The notes: a model not told the origin generated them from the letters alone. A DNA stretch of 64,000 nucleotides from Luteibacter pinisoli (GCF_006385595.1 NZ_CP041046.1:3782001-3846000); one strand, 5' to 3'; positions 1-9,112 are shown, numbered from the stretch's first letter. Made by a program: numbers and translations.

Positions 1-1122
1 TTCCCAGTACAGGCGCGCTGACGACACGGCCGTGTTGGTGAACCAGTAGAAGCTGACGTTATCGAGGATGTCGTCCTTCGACAGGCCTTCACTCTCGCCA
101 TCGAAGACGCGGCGGATGAGGCGATAGCTGCGGATGTCGTGGTCGATCATCCACGCGGCGAGGCCCACCGGTGAATCAGCCAGCGCGTACAGGGTCTGCG
201 GGCGGCCGGTCATTTCCTGGGCATAGCCCAGGCCGTGCTTGTAGAAGTCGTCGAGCTGCTCGTAGGCCTTCTTCTCGTCTGCAGAGAGGCTCGCCGGCGG
301 CGGTGCGCCCGCGGAGAGCAGCTTGGCGATGTCGTCCGGCACCGTGGCGGCCATGTTCGTGCTGATGCCCAGCAACTCCGGCGGCGCCTGCACGGCCATC
401 TGCTCGGAGACGGCATTGCCCCAGTCGCCGCCCTGCGCCACGAAATGCTTGTAACCAAGGCGCTTCATCAGAATCGTCCAGGCCCGCGCGATGTGCTGCG
501 GATCCCAGCCGAGCGCCGTGGGCTTGCCCGACAGGCCATAGCCCGGCAGCGAGGGAATCACCACGTCGAACGCATCCGATGCCTTGCCGCCGTGCGCGGT
601 GGGATTCACCAGCGGGTCGATCACCTTCAGCTGCTCGACGATGGAGCCTGGCCAGCCGTGGGTAATGATGAGCGGCAGGGCGTTCTTGTTCTTCGACTTC
701 ACGTGGATGAACTGGATATCCACGCCATCGATGGTGGTGACGAACATGGGAATCGCGTCGAGCCGCTTCTCGAACTTCCGCCAGTCGTAGCTCGAGCCCC
801 AGTACTCGGCGAGCTTCTTCATCGTCGCCAGCTGCACGCCCTGCGTGTCGTCAGCCACCACTTCCTTGTCCGGCCACTTCGTCGCTTTGACACGGCGAAT
901 CAGGTCGGCGAGGTCGTCGTCGGAAACGTGCAGGCCGGGAAACGGGCGGATGGTTGCGTCGTCTGTGATGTCCAGCCACATGCCGGAGCCCTCTGGGCTG
1001 GCCGCAGGGGCCGCGGCAGGCGCGGCGGCCCGAGAGAGTGACGGGGCAACGACAAACGCGACGGCCAGCGCGGCTGCGGAAAGCAGCGACCAACGCAACG
1101 AGGACATAGCTCCGCGCATCAT
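1..1122 (-). CDS. Epoxide hydrolase family protein (3' end outside window)
   Basis: Alpha/beta-hydrolase of the microsomal-type epoxide hydrolase family, which opens epoxides to diols through a covalent aspartyl ester. It begins with a Sec signal peptide (hydrophobic run AALAVAFVVAP, then SRAAA), so it is probably exported. An N-terminal EHN-like segment follows. The oxyanion motif HGWPGS lies near residues 155-160 and the nucleophile motif GGDWG near 231-235, with Asp as the presumed nucleophile. The acid and the catalytic His would lie beyond base 1, so 374 codons are visible and the protein is incomplete. ATG at 1122 is preferred over in-frame ATGs at 1119 and 1107 because GAGGG lies 7 bases upstream of it, while the GGAG before 1107 is too close. 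The gene stands alone. The family call is firm; the substrate is unknown. Confidence 0.88.
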   Translation of the reverse strand, partial: MMRGAMSSLRWSLLSAAALAVAFVVAPSLSRAAAPAAAPAASPEGSGMWLDITDDATIRPFPGLHVSDDDLADLIRRVKATKWPDKEVVADDTQGVQLATMKKLAEYWGSSYDWRKFEKRLDAIPMFVTTIDGVDIQFIHVKSKNKNALPLIITHGWPGSIVEQLKVIDPLVNPTAHGGKASDAFDVVIPSLPGYGLSGKPTALGWDPQHIARAWTILMKRLGYKHFVAQGGDWGNAVSEQMAVQAPPELLGISTNMAATVPDDIAKLLSAGAPPPASLSADEKKAYEQLDDFYKHGLGYAQEMTGRPQTLYALADSPVGLAAWMIDHDIRSYRLIRRVFDGESEGLSKDDILDNVSFYWFTNTAVSSARLYWE

Positions 1123-1394
1123 AGGGAAACCCTCATCCGTCGGCGCTGCCCTACCGGCGATGCAACGTGGTTAGGGGAATCTTTCCCTGATTTGTAGCCC
1201 CTGCGCGTCCATGCGTGGGCGGCAGTGATCCACGAGTCTAGGCGCGCTGGGGACGGGTGACACTAGGCCGTAAGGCTGACGCGGTGGCGCACGAAACCGC
1301 AATCAATCGGTTATTTGTAAATATCGGCGGGCTGGCCTGTCTCGACCGTTGGCCGCAACCAGGATCTCGCCAAGGGTTACCTAGAACCTCGTTT

Positions 1395-1904
1395 TCATGG
1401 TCCGCCACCCTTGGCTGCCTTCATCTTGCTCTCAAGCATCCAGACTGCGTCCTGCAAGGGGTGGATGGATCCGGAGATCTTGAAACGTCTCGTTGCTGTC
1501 CGGACAACCAGATAGCGGCTGCGCCGACCAAACACCTCCACCGCTGCGGAGAGGATGTCCTTGTAGTCGATGCGGGATGCGTTGAACGCACCGTAGGTAA
1601 GGTGATCGTCCCAGAACGTGAGGGCATACTTGTCGGCCCACACACCACCCATGGCGAACGCACCCGCGAAGACACTGCTTTCCAAAGCGTCCCTGATCGC
1701 ATGCGACGAATGCGACGGTGTGAGCAGCGCAAGCCAGACGATCATGGCGATGCCCGCGATCCATGCGAAGACCCTGATACCCCTGCCGATCCGGAACTCA
1801 GCATGTTTGCCGTCAGGCGTACCTGTCTTCCCCGGGAAAAAATACTGGGAGAGGAGACAGGCAACGAGCATCAACAGCGGGACCATCGCTCTGAGCATCA
1901 TCAA
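1395..1904 (-). CDS. Hypothetical membrane protein, 169 aa
   Basis: I do not recognise this protein. It has two likely membrane segments: residues 6-22 (VPLLMLVACLLSQYFF) and about 45-62 (VFAWIAGIAMIVWLALL). A soluble C-terminal part of about 85 residues follows, with alternating hydrophobic strands (FWDDHLTYGAF, YLVVRTATRRFKIS) that resemble a small PH-like/bacterial membrane-anchored beta domain. That resemblance is only an impression. ATG ATG ATG at the start leaves the exact start open by two codons. It lies downstream of ssb on the same strand, separated by the ssb terminator, so it is probably transcribed on its own. The roughly 270 bases upstream, before the epoxide hydrolase gene, show no other gene. 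Confidence 0.6.
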   Translation of the reverse strand: MMMLRAMVPLLMLVACLLSQYFFPGKTGTPDGKHAEFRIGRGIRVFAWIAGIAMIVWLALLTPSHSSHAIRDALESSVFAGAFAMGGVWADKYALTFWDDHLTYGAFNASRIDYKDILSAAVEVFGRRSRYLVVRTATRRFKISGSIHPLQDAVWMLESKMKAAKGGGP

Positions 1905-1914
1905 ACTCCATAGT

Positions 1915-1940
1915 GAAAGCCCCGCATAGGCGGGGCTTTC
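1915..1940 (-). terminator. Stem-loop terminator after ssb
   Basis: A perfect 11-bp stem (GAAAGCCCCGC paired with GCGGGGCTTTC) with an ATAG loop lies 32 bases past the ssb stop. The stem is symmetric with A/T at its base, so it could work in both directions. The T tract is only about three bases, so it is a moderate intrinsic terminator. Confidence 0.65.
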
Positions 1941-1971
1941 TGGCGATACATCAGCGTCGGGCGATCATCGA

Positions 1972-2592
1972 TCAGAACGGAATATCGTCGTCGTCAAAGC
2001 CTTCGTTGACGGGCGGAGCCGAGCGCTGCGGGGCGTTGCCGCCGCCGCGCTGCTGGCCGTAGTCGTCGCCGCCGCGGTTGCCACCGCCGTAGCCACCACC
2101 ACCCTGGCCGCCGCGCTGCTGGCCACCGCCACCACCGCCGCCCCAGTTGCCGCCGCCGGCACCGCCGCCCTGGCCACCACGGGCCTGGGGCGCACGACCG
2201 CCACCACCACCGCCGCCGAAGCCGCCACCGCCACCACCGCCGCCTTCACCGCCACCCTGGCCGCCGAGCATCTGCATCTCGTTGGCGATGATGTCCGTGG
2301 AGTAGCGCTCGACGCCGTCCTTGTCGGTGTACTTGTCCGTGCGCAGCGAACCCTCGATGTAGACCTGGCGGCCCTTCTTCAGGTATTCGCCGGCGATCTC
2401 GGCGAGCTTGCCGAACAGCTTCACGCGGTGCCACTCAGTGCGTTCCTGCTTCTCGCCGCTCTGCTTGTCGGTCCAGGCCTCGGACGTAGCCAGGCGCAGG
2501 CTGGTGATCGCCGTGCCGCTGCCGGTGTACCGGGTTTCCGGATCGGCGCCCAGGTTGCCGACGATGATGACCTTGTTGATACCGCGTGCCAT
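1972..2592 (-). CDS. ssb: Single-stranded DNA-binding protein SSB
   Basis: SSB coats single-stranded DNA as a tetramer in replication, repair and recombination. Residues 1-110 form the OB fold, starting [19 protein letters not shown] with the typical [13 protein letters not shown] strand. Residues about 112-195 are a very glycine-rich linker with Gln, Arg and Asn. The protein ends in the acidic tip DDDDIPF, the docking site for partner proteins. At 206 residues it is longer than the 178 of E. coli because of the linker. ATG at 2592 starts the conserved N-terminus exactly. It lies downstream of an MFS gene on the same strand; the 147-base gap suggests its own promoter. The identification is certain. 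Confidence 0.98.
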   Translation of the reverse strand: MARGINKVIIVGNLGADPETRYTGSGTAITSLRLATSEAWTDKQSGEKQERTEWHRVKLFGKLAEIAGEYLKKGRQVYIEGSLRTDKYTDKDGVERYSTDIIANEMQMLGGQGGGEGGGGGGGGFGGGGGGGRAPQARGGQGGGAGGGNWGGGGGGGQQRGGQGGGGYGGGNRGGDDYGQQRGGGNAPQRSAPPVNEGFDDDDIPF

Positions 2593-2739
2593 GAATTTCC
2601 CTCGTTTACGTTATGCGCCCTTCGCACCTGGCAGCCGGGTGGCTACCGGAAGAGCGGACCAGATAGTTTGGGTGATGGTGCGGCCTTGGGCAACGCCCGG
2701 CAAGTAGGCCAGCACCGCGTCGCAATGTCAGAGACTGTC

Positions 2740-3927
2740 TCAGGCCCGGGCGATCCCGTAGGGGCGGCGGGCATTCCACAGCACCAGGGGCAGCCAGGCC
2801 AGCGTGAGCGTCGCGGCGCAGCCGAACACCCCATGCAGGCCCAGTTCGCCAAGGGCCAGGCCACCCACGGCCCCGCCCACGAAAGCGCCGAAGAACTGGC
2901 TGGTGGAATAGGCACCCATGGCCGCCCCGCGCAGGTGAGGCGGGGCGATCCGCGAGACCTGGCTGGGCAGCGCGGCCTCCAGCAGGTTGAAGGCGGAGAA
3001 AAACACCGCCGCCGCCAGGCCCAGCAGCCACTCGTGGGTAGTCGCCAGCGCCATGCCACCCATGGCCAGGCCCAGGGCCACCACGCAGCCGACGATCAGG
3101 CGGGCACTGCGGGCGGTATCGCGCATCCTGGGCATGAAGGCGCCCATCACCAGGGCGGCGATCACCATCACCGGCAGGTACAGGGTCCAGTGCCGGGCCA
3201 CCGGCACCTCAAAGCTGTCGGTAAGCAGGATGGGCAGGCCGACGAAGATGGCGGTGAGCAGGGCATGCAGGAAGAACACGGAGCCATTGAGCACCAGCAT
3301 GCTGCGGTCGCCGAGCATGGCCAGGATGTCGCGCAGCGAACCGGTGGCCGGGCGCTCCGCCCGTGCCGGCGTCGGCACCAGCCACCACAGCAGCCCCATG
3401 GCACCGAGCGCCAGAAGCGAGGTCAGGCCAAACAGGCCACCGAGGCCGGCCACGGCTTCCAGCGGCGGCCCCAGGATGAGCGCCAGCAGGAAGGAAAGGC
3501 CGATGGACACGCCGATGATGCCCATCACCTTGCTGCGGTTGGCATCGGCGGTGAGGTCGGCGGCCAGTGCGGTGCCGGCACCCGCCACGGCGCCCATGCC
3601 CTGCAGCGCACGGCCCACCACGATGCCCATCAGCGTGTGCGAGGTGGCCGCCACGGCACCGCCCAACGCAAAAACCACAAGGCCCAGCGTGATCGCGGGC
3701 TTGCGGCCGATGCGATCCGAGAGCATGCCCAGCGGCACCTGCAGCAGCATCTGGCCGATGCCGTACACCCCCAGGGCGAGGCCCACCCGGAACGGCGTGG
3801 CGTCGGGCATGGCCCGGGCATAGACGGAAAACACCGGCAGAATCAGGAACAAGCCGAACAGGCGCAGGCTGATCACCAGGGCCAGGGTCAGGGCGCTGCG
3901 TCGTTCCAGGGGGCTGAGCTGGCTCAC
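2740..3927 (-). CDS. MFS transporter
   Basis: Inner-membrane major facilitator with about 12 hydrophobic helices over 395 residues. The loop motif between helices 2 and 3 is visible as GMLSDRIGRKPAITLGL (near residues 72-88), close to the family A-motif. A second copy of the fold starts after a polar stretch with TPARAERPATGSLRD near residue 195. It looks most like the drug-efflux (YajR-type) branch but lacks the extra C-terminal soluble domain of YajR. The start is a GTG at 3927; no convincing ribosome site precedes it, so the start is less certain than the frame. It diverges from ispB across a 131-base gap and precedes ssb. The substrate cannot be deduced. Confidence 0.85.
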   Translation of the reverse strand: MSQLSPLERRSALTLALVISLRLFGLFLILPVFSVYARAMPDATPFRVGLALGVYGIGQMLLQVPLGMLSDRIGRKPAITLGLVVFALGGAVAATSHTLMGIVVGRALQGMGAVAGAGTALAADLTADANRSKVMGIIGVSIGLSFLLALILGPPLEAVAGLGGLFGLTSLLALGAMGLLWWLVPTPARAERPATGSLRDILAMLGDRSMLVLNGSVFFLHALLTAIFVGLPILLTDSFEVPVARHWTLYLPVMVIAALVMGAFMPRMRDTARSARLIVGCVVALGLAMGGMALATTHEWLLGLAAAVFFSAFNLLEAALPSQVSRIAPPHLRGAAMGAYSTSQFFGAFVGGAVGGLALGELGLHGVFGCAATLTLAWLPLVLWNARRPYGIARA

Positions 3928-3999
3928 CGGGGGTTCGATCCGAAGGCGGCACCGGGGCCGGTGCCGGACGTGATTATACGGACCGCGCCACCGTGACGA

Positions 4000-4027
4000 T
4001 TCATAAGCATGAACGCATCCCTATAAT
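4000..4027 (+). promoter_or_regulatory. Predicted sigma70 promoter of ispB
   Basis: A perfect -10 hexamer TATAAT (4022-4027) is preceded at 16 bases by TTCATA (4000-4005), a fair -35. Transcription would start near 4034, giving a leader of about 25 bases before the ATG at 4059. This placement also argues against the longer in-frame start (GTG at 3993), which lies upstream of the promoter. Confidence 0.65.
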
Positions 4028-4058
4028 GTGTGCTGATTTGCCGCCATCTGACGGGCCC

Positions 4059-5057
4059 ATGCCATCCATTGCTGAAAGCACGACCCCCATTGATTTCGCC
4101 GGCGTCCGCGCCCTGGCCACCGACGACATGCGTGAGGTCGATGCGCTGATCCGGCACCGGCTGTCGTCGGACGTCGTCCTGATCAACCAGATCGCGGAAC
4201 ACATCATCGCCGGCGGCGGCAAGCGCCTGCGCCCGATGCTGCACGTGCTGGCCGCCCGCGCCGCGGGCTACCAGGGGGTGGAACACGCCAAGCTGGCGGC
4301 CATCATCGAGTTCATCCACACCTCGACCCTGCTGCACGACGACGTCGTCGACGAATCCGACATGCGGCGTGGCCGCAAGACGGCGAACGCCCTGTGGGGC
4401 AACGCCGCCAGCGTGCTGGTCGGCGACTTCCTGTATTCCCGTTCGTTCCAGCTGATGGTGGAACTGGACGACATGCGGATCATGCGGATCCTGGCCAACA
4501 CCACCAACACCATCGCCGAAGGCGAAGTGCTGCAGCTGCTGAACATCGGCAATGCGGACGTGGACGAGGCAGCCTACCTGGCCGTGATCGAACGCAAGAC
4601 GGCGGTGCTGTTCGCCGCCGCCACCGAACTGGGTGGCGTGCTCGGCGGCCTGCCGGATGACCAGGTAGCCGCGCTGCGCCACTACGGCATGCAGCTGGGT
4701 TACGCGTTCCAGATCGCGGACGACCTGCTCGATTACGTCTCGGACGCCGACACCCTGGGCAAGAACATCGGCGACGACCTCGCCGAAGGCAAGCCCACCC
4801 TGCCGCTCATCTACGCCATGCAGACGGCCGATGCGGACCAGCTGAAGTCGCTGCGCCACGCCATCGAGCACGGCGGCCTGGATTCGCTGGACCGGATCAT
4901 CGCGGCGATCCGCGATTCCGGCGCGCTGGAACGGGTGCACGAGAAGGCGGTGTCGCACGCCGTCGCGGCGCGCGAGGCGCTGGCCTCGCTGCCGCCGTCG
5001 GCCCATCGCGATGCCCTCGCGACGCTGGCTGACTACTCCGTCGAGCGCCGGTTCTGA
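4059..5057 (+). CDS. ispB: Polyprenyl (octaprenyl-type) diphosphate synthase
   Basis: Adds isopentenyl units to a short allylic diphosphate to make the long side chain of ubiquinone. Both Asp-rich metal-binding motifs are intact: LLHDDVVDESD near residues 91-101 and IADDLLDYVSD near 220. The substrate-binding GGGKRLRPML lies near 52-61. The length of 332 residues is typical of the long-chain trans-prenyltransferases. The ATG at 4059 is chosen because it follows the promoter and starts the conserved part; an in-frame GTG 22 codons upstream is rejected. The two ubiquinone hydroxylase genes lie 0.9 kb downstream on the other strand, so this region is enriched for quinone synthesis. The product chain length (C40 or other) cannot be read from sequence by eye. 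Confidence 0.95.
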   Translation: MPSIAESTTPIDFAGVRALATDDMREVDALIRHRLSSDVVLINQIAEHIIAGGGKRLRPMLHVLAARAAGYQGVEHAKLAAIIEFIHTSTLLHDDVVDESDMRRGRKTANALWGNAASVLVGDFLYSRSFQLMVELDDMRIMRILANTTNTIAEGEVLQLLNIGNADVDEAAYLAVIERKTAVLFAAATELGGVLGGLPDDQVAALRHYGMQLGYAFQIADDLLDYVSDADTLGKNIGDDLAEGKPTLPLIYAMQTADADQLKSLRHAIEHGGLDSLDRIIAAIRDSGALERVHEKAVSHAVAAREALASLPPSAHRDALATLADYSVERRF

Positions 5058-5078
5058 CCACCGGCGCCGACGACGCGC

Positions 5079-5864
5079 TTACTTCTTGAAGGCCTCGGCG
5101 AGCCAGGCCTTCATCGCCGCGTAGGCACGGGTAGCCACTTTGGCGTCATAGCGGCAATTGCCGGTGGCGTCCGTGGCTTCCTTTTCGGTGAAGCAATGCA
5201 CGGCATTGCCGTAGTCCACCGAGGCCCAGTCCACCTTCGCCGCACGCATTTCAGCTTCAAACGCCGCGCGCTGCTCCGGCGGCACGTTGGCATCGTCCGC
5301 GCCGTTGAGCGCCAGCACGTGCGCATGCAGGTTCGAGCCGAGCTTCGAGTCGTCGGAGAGCAGGCCGTGGAAGGTGACCACCGCCGCCACGTCCGCACCG
5401 GTGCGGGCCAGGTCGAGCACGGCCGAGCCACCGAAGCAGAAGCCGATGGCGGCGAGGCGGGCCGGGTCGATCGGCGCGTTCTTCTCCTGGGCCTTCAGTT
5501 CGTCGAAGGCACGGCTGACGCGCGTGCGCATCATCTTGCGATCGCCGTACAGCGGCTTCACGGCCACGCCCGCCTCGTCGGCGTTCTTCGGGCGGATATC
5601 GCCGCCGTACATGTCGGTCAGCAGGATCACGTAATCCTTGCCGGCAATGTCCTTGGCCTTGGCAACGGCCATGTCATTGATGCCGAACCAGTTCGGGACC
5701 ATGACCAGGCCCGGACGCTTTGCCTTCACCGCATCGTCGTAGACGAGGAAGCTCTTGTAGGTGACGCCGTTTTCCGTCCACTGGACCGGCTTGGCGACCA
5801 TGGCGGCGTGGGCGCTGCCCGCGCCCATGATGAGGAGTGACAAGGCAAGCAAGCTGCGGCGCAT
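5079..5864 (-). CDS. Exported dienelactone hydrolase family protein
   Basis: Alpha/beta hydrolase with the cysteine nucleophile typical of dienelactone hydrolases: GFCFGG near residue 140, with the Asp in NGADDANVPPEQ and the His in YGNAVHCFTE completing a Cys-Asp-His triad. A Sec signal peptide (MRRSLLALSLLIMGAGSAHA) places it in the periplasm. The ATG at 5864 has GGGAGA about 7 bases upstream, which decides the start over upstream in-frame codons. Its length of 261 residues fits the family. It converges with ispB with only 21 bases between the stops. The natural substrate is unknown; many such proteins are general esterases. Confidence 0.88.
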   Translation of the reverse strand: MRRSLLALSLLIMGAGSAHAAMVAKPVQWTENGVTYKSFLVYDDAVKAKRPGLVMVPNWFGINDMAVAKAKDIAGKDYVILLTDMYGGDIRPKNADEAGVAVKPLYGDRKMMRTRVSRAFDELKAQEKNAPIDPARLAAIGFCFGGSAVLDLARTGADVAAVVTFHGLLSDDSKLGSNLHAHVLALNGADDANVPPEQRAAFEAEMRAAKVDWASVDYGNAVHCFTEKEATDATGNCRYDAKVATRAYAAMKAWLAEAFKK

Positions 5865-5901
5865 CGGCGTTCTCCCTGGGTTAGTGGCCAGAGGATAGCC
5901 G

Positions 5902-5923
5902 CTGTAGGAGCGCGCTCCTACAG
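5902..5923. repeat. REP-like palindrome (22 bp, perfect)
   Basis: A perfect 22-bp palindrome whose arm is CTGTAGGAGCG. The TGTAGGAGC core recurs in this window at 42845, 52342 and (inverted) 61776-61800, so it is a member of a dispersed family of extragenic palindromes. Here the TAG inside the palindrome provides the stop codon of the ubiquinone hydroxylase gene at 5918. Confidence 0.75.
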
Positions 5924-7129
5924 ACCGGCGGCGTGGCGGGCGAGCTTGCGCTTGAGGGGGCTCCATTGATCGAGGATGCGCACGCCGAGGCCGCGGGCGG
6001 CCACCAGGGGCGCGGCCTGCCAGTTGTAGATGCGCGACAGCGCGTCGAACGAACGCGCGTCGAGTTCGTCCGCACTGCGCCGGCGCCGGGCATAGCGGCG
6101 CAGCACATGGGTCGCGGCGAAGTCGCGTCCCTCCGCACGGGCATCGACCAGCGTATCGCGCAGTTCGGCCACGTCACGCAGGCCGAGGTTCACGCCCTGC
6201 CCCGCCAGTGGATGCACGGCGTGGGCCGCGTCACCCAGCAGGACAAGGCGCCCCACTTCGTAGCGATCGGCCAGCTTCAGTCGCAAAGGGAACGCCGCGC
6301 GCGAAGTCACGCTTTCGATCGGGCCGAGACGGAAATCGCTGGCAATACCCAGTGCCTCGCGGAAACCCTCGTCATCCAGCGCCAGCACCCGCTTCGCCTC
6401 TTCATCGGGCAGGGACCAGACGATGGAGCTGCGGCCGTCAGCCAGCGGCAGGAACGCCAGCGGGCCGCCGGGCAGGAAGCGCTGCCACGCCGTACGCTCG
6501 TGCGGGCGCGCCGTGCCGACGTGGGCGACAATGCCGCGCTGCGCATAGTCGCGCCCGTGCGTGCCGATGCCGACCATCGCCCGCAGCGGCGATTCAGCGC
6601 CATCAGCGGCCACCACGAGCCTGGCGGAGAGCACGTCCCCGTTGCCCAGTTCGAGCTGCGCGCGGTCTTCGCGCATGCTGTAGCCGGTGACTTCCGCGGG
6701 CACCACGCGTCGCACGCCGGCGTCATCCAGCGCATGCCAGAGCACGGACTGCACGAGGTTGTTCTCGACGATGTAGCCGAGCACGTCACGGCCTTCATCC
6801 GCCGCATCAAAATGCAGCGTGGCGCCGTTTTCGGCATCCCACACCACCATGCGTTCGTACGCAGAGGCGCGCGCGTCGCGAATGCGGCCCCAGGCACCGA
6901 GCTGGTCGAGCAACTGGATGGAGGACGGCGCCAGGCCCACGACGCGCAGATCCACTTCATGCGCGACGGCCCACGCCGCCGGTTCGCGCGCATCCACCAG
7001 GGCCACGCTGAAGCCCGCCCGCGCCAGCGCCAGCGCGGCGGCCGCGCCGACCATGCCGCCGCCGACGACGGCTACATCCAGCAAGGCACCACGGCGACGC
7101 GGCGATTCCGTGTTCCAGGCATCGCTCAC
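5918..7129 (-). CDS. UbiH/UbiF/UbiI-family FAD monooxygenase
   Basis: Flavin-dependent ring hydroxylase of ubiquinone synthesis. The N-terminal FAD-binding motif VAVVGGGMVGAAAALALA lies near residues 18-35, and the second FAD motif GDAAHAVHPLAGQGVNLGLRD lies near 290-310, matching the UbiF/UbiI group rather than UbiH. Its length of 403 residues is typical. The start is a GTG at 7129 that overlaps the ubiH stop (GTGA); GGGAGAAG about 7 bases upstream supports it, so it is the second gene of a coupled pair. Which carbon it hydroxylates (C5, C6 or both) cannot be settled from sequence alone because these paralogues vary between gammaproteobacteria. Its stop codon lies inside a REP-like palindrome. 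Confidence 0.9.
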   Translation of the reverse strand: MSDAWNTESPRRRGALLDVAVVGGGMVGAAAALALARAGFSVALVDAREPAAWAVAHEVDLRVVGLAPSSIQLLDQLGAWGRIRDARASAYERMVVWDAENGATLHFDAADEGRDVLGYIVENNLVQSVLWHALDDAGVRRVVPAEVTGYSMREDRAQLELGNGDVLSARLVVAADGAESPLRAMVGIGTHGRDYAQRGIVAHVGTARPHERTAWQRFLPGGPLAFLPLADGRSSIVWSLPDEEAKRVLALDDEGFREALGIASDFRLGPIESVTSRAAFPLRLKLADRYEVGRLVLLGDAAHAVHPLAGQGVNLGLRDVAELRDTLVDARAEGRDFAATHVLRRYARRRRSADELDARSFDALSRIYNWQAAPLVAARGLGVRILDQWSPLKRKLARHAAGL

Positions 7130-8334
7130 GGCGTCTTCTCCCGCACGGCGAACGGCGCATTGGCGCGGAAACCCATGCCGCGCCGGGACAACGCATGGCG
7201 CAGCGGCGGCACGCGATCCAGCGCCAGCATGGCCAGCGAACGCAGCGGGCCGAGGAAGGGTTGATCGAGGCAGGCCAGGCGGACGAGGCCATGGCTCATC
7301 GCCATGGTGCCATCGCGATCCGGCGTCCGCCGGCGGACGTACTCCGCCAGCAGGGCCGGCGCGCCCGGGTCGCCACCGGCGGCCACCAGCTCGGCCAGCG
7401 TCAGCGCGTCGCGCAGGCCCAGGTTGAAGCCTTGCGCACCGATGGGATGCACCGTCTGCGCGGCATTGCCGACCAGCACGGCGCGGGGGCCGGCCAGGAC
7501 CTCGGCGGCCACGCGCCGAATGGGGTACGGCACGCGCTTGCCCGGCCGCGACAGCCGGCCGAGGCGCCAGCCAAACCGTTCCTGGGCGAACGCGGCAAAC
7601 GCGTCATCGTCCATGGCCGCCACCTCGTCGGCCCGTTCGGCCGCCACGGTCAGCACGACACCGACCCGGCGTTCGGCCAGCGGCAGCACCGCGACCGGGC
7701 CGTCGTCGGTGAAGCGCTCGAACGCGCGCCCGGCAGGGTCGCGTTCCGGCGTCATCGTGCTGACGAACAGTGCCTGGGCGTAATCGTGTTCGCGCGTGCC
7801 GATGCCCAGCTGCGAGCGAATGCCGGAGAGGGTGCCATCGGCGCCGACCAGCAACGGGGTGGCCACCTGCTGCGTACCCTCCGGTCCGGTGATCGTGGCC
7901 AGCCAGCCGGTTTCCGTCGCTTCGATCCCCTCCACGCGCGCCGGCGCCAGGCGGGTGAGGTGGCGGCAGGCGTCGAGGCGGCGCAGCAGGGCTTCGCCCA
8001 GTTCGCGGGCGGGCAGGGTCCAGCCCAGCGCATCCACGCCTTCGGCGGCGGCATCCATGCGCACGCTGCCGAAGTCGCCGGCACGGCTCGTATGAATGTG
8101 CGTGATGGGCGTGGCGCGCTGGCGGGCCAGGTCCCACACGCCGATCGCATCCAGCCCGTTCACGGTGGCCCGTGCCAGGGCCAGGTTGCGTTCGTCGTAG
8201 CTGGGCTGGTCGCCCACGCGCGGCGCGGCGGCCTCCACGAGGGTGGCCGGAATGCCGGCGGTGTCCAGCGCGATGGCGAGGCTGGCGCCGACCAGGCCGC
8301 CGCCGACGATGAGGATGGGGGATGCAGGGCTCAT
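7126..8334 (-). CDS. ubiH: 2-octaprenyl-6-methoxyphenol hydroxylase UbiH
   Basis: FAD monooxygenase of aerobic ubiquinone synthesis, acting on membrane-bound prenylphenols. The dinucleotide motif ILIVGGGLVGASLAIAL lies near residues 8-24 and the distal motif GNAAQTVHPIGAQGFNLGLRD near 280-300. The Asn in GNAAQ and the early PSYDERNLALA stretch are the UbiH-type signatures, against GDAAH in the UbiF/UbiI paralogue that follows. The ATG at 8334 starts directly before the FAD-binding strand; a TTG seven codons upstream is possible but has no support. It is first of a two-gene operon and diverges from the adenosyltransferase gene 70 bases away, so both promoters share that gap. Confidence 0.92.
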   Translation of the reverse strand: MSPASPILIVGGGLVGASLAIALDTAGIPATLVEAAAPRVGDQPSYDERNLALARATVNGLDAIGVWDLARQRATPITHIHTSRAGDFGSVRMDAAAEGVDALGWTLPARELGEALLRRLDACRHLTRLAPARVEGIEATETGWLATITGPEGTQQVATPLLVGADGTLSGIRSQLGIGTREHDYAQALFVSTMTPERDPAGRAFERFTDDGPVAVLPLAERRVGVVLTVAAERADEVAAMDDDAFAAFAQERFGWRLGRLSRPGKRVPYPIRRVAAEVLAGPRAVLVGNAAQTVHPIGAQGFNLGLRDALTLAELVAAGGDPGAPALLAEYVRRRTPDRDGTMAMSHGLVRLACLDQPFLGPLRSLAMLALDRVPPLRHALSRRGMGFRANAPFAVREKTP

Positions 8335-8404
8335 CCGCGAATGATAACGCCGCAAGGTGCACGCGCCGTGGGTGCGGCGGGCCGCCGCACGCTAGAATCG
8401 GCCC

Positions 8405-8965
8405 ATGGGTAACCGACTCTCGAAGATTTACACGCGCACCGGTGACGACGGCAGTACCGGCCTCGGCGATGGCAGCCGCACCGGCAAGGACTCCTTGCGG
8501 GTGGCGGCCTACGGCACCGTGGACGAGCTCAACAGCACGCTGGGCATGGTCATCGCCTGCGACGGCGTGAGCGATGCCATCCGCGAGGTGCTCGTCCAGG
8601 TGCAGCACGAGCTGTTCGACCTGGGCGGTGAGCTCTGCATCCCCGGCATGGCCATGGTCCAGGGCAAGGACATCGACCATCTGGAAACCGTGCTCGACGC
8701 CTTCAACGCCGACCTCCCCGCCCTGAAGGATTTCATCCTGCCCGGCGGTGGCATGGCGGCATCCACCTGCCACCTCGCCCGCACCGTCTGCCGCCGCGCC
8801 GAACGCGAGGTCGTGGCGCTGGGCCGGGAGGAAGCGGTGCGCCCGGAAGCACAGCGTTACCTGAACCGCCTTTCAGACTTGCTCTTCGTGCTCGCCCGCG
8901 TGCTGGCCCGCCACAGCGGCCACGGCGAGGTGCTCTGGCAGCACGAGCGGCGCCCGCGCGGCTAA
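8405..8965 (+). CDS. PduO-type cob(I)alamin adenosyltransferase
   Basis: Transfers the adenosyl group of ATP to cob(I)alamin to make the B12 coenzyme. The N-terminal ATP-binding motif TRTGDDGSTGLGDGSR lies near residues 9-24, followed by AAYGTVDELNSTLG (near 34-47). The helical C-terminal half ends with the conserved RYLNRLSDLLFVLARV. Its length of 186 residues fits the family. It sits between ubiH and lptD with no other cobalamin gene in sight, so it more likely serves salvage of imported corrinoid than full synthesis. The gene is monocistronic or leads into lptD, 147 bases downstream. Confidence 0.93.
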   Translation: MGNRLSKIYTRTGDDGSTGLGDGSRTGKDSLRVAAYGTVDELNSTLGMVIACDGVSDAIREVLVQVQHELFDLGGELCIPGMAMVQGKDIDHLETVLDAFNADLPALKDFILPGGGMAASTCHLARTVCRRAEREVVALGREEAVRPEAQRYLNRLSDLLFVLARVLARHSGHGEVLWQHERRPRG

Positions 8966-9112
8966 GCCGGCGGTGTAAGCTCAAGGGCACCGGCCCGGCG
9001 ATCACCGCCGCGCCCTCGCCAGGGGTTCGAGCTCATGCGTGGAGTGCCATCGTGCGATGCGGGCGGCGATTCTGCTAAGTTGGCCGCCTTTCGAACGGAC
9101 AAGACCCCGCCT

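Noticed and set aside
2030..2260. The GC-rich repetitive tract in ssb as a sequence error or repeat element
   Set aside because: It keeps the frame and encodes the glycine-rich linker normal for SSB, followed by the correct acidic tip.
3993..4058. A longer ispB starting at GTG 3993
   Set aside because: It would start upstream of the TATAAT promoter, and the extra 22 residues have no family support.
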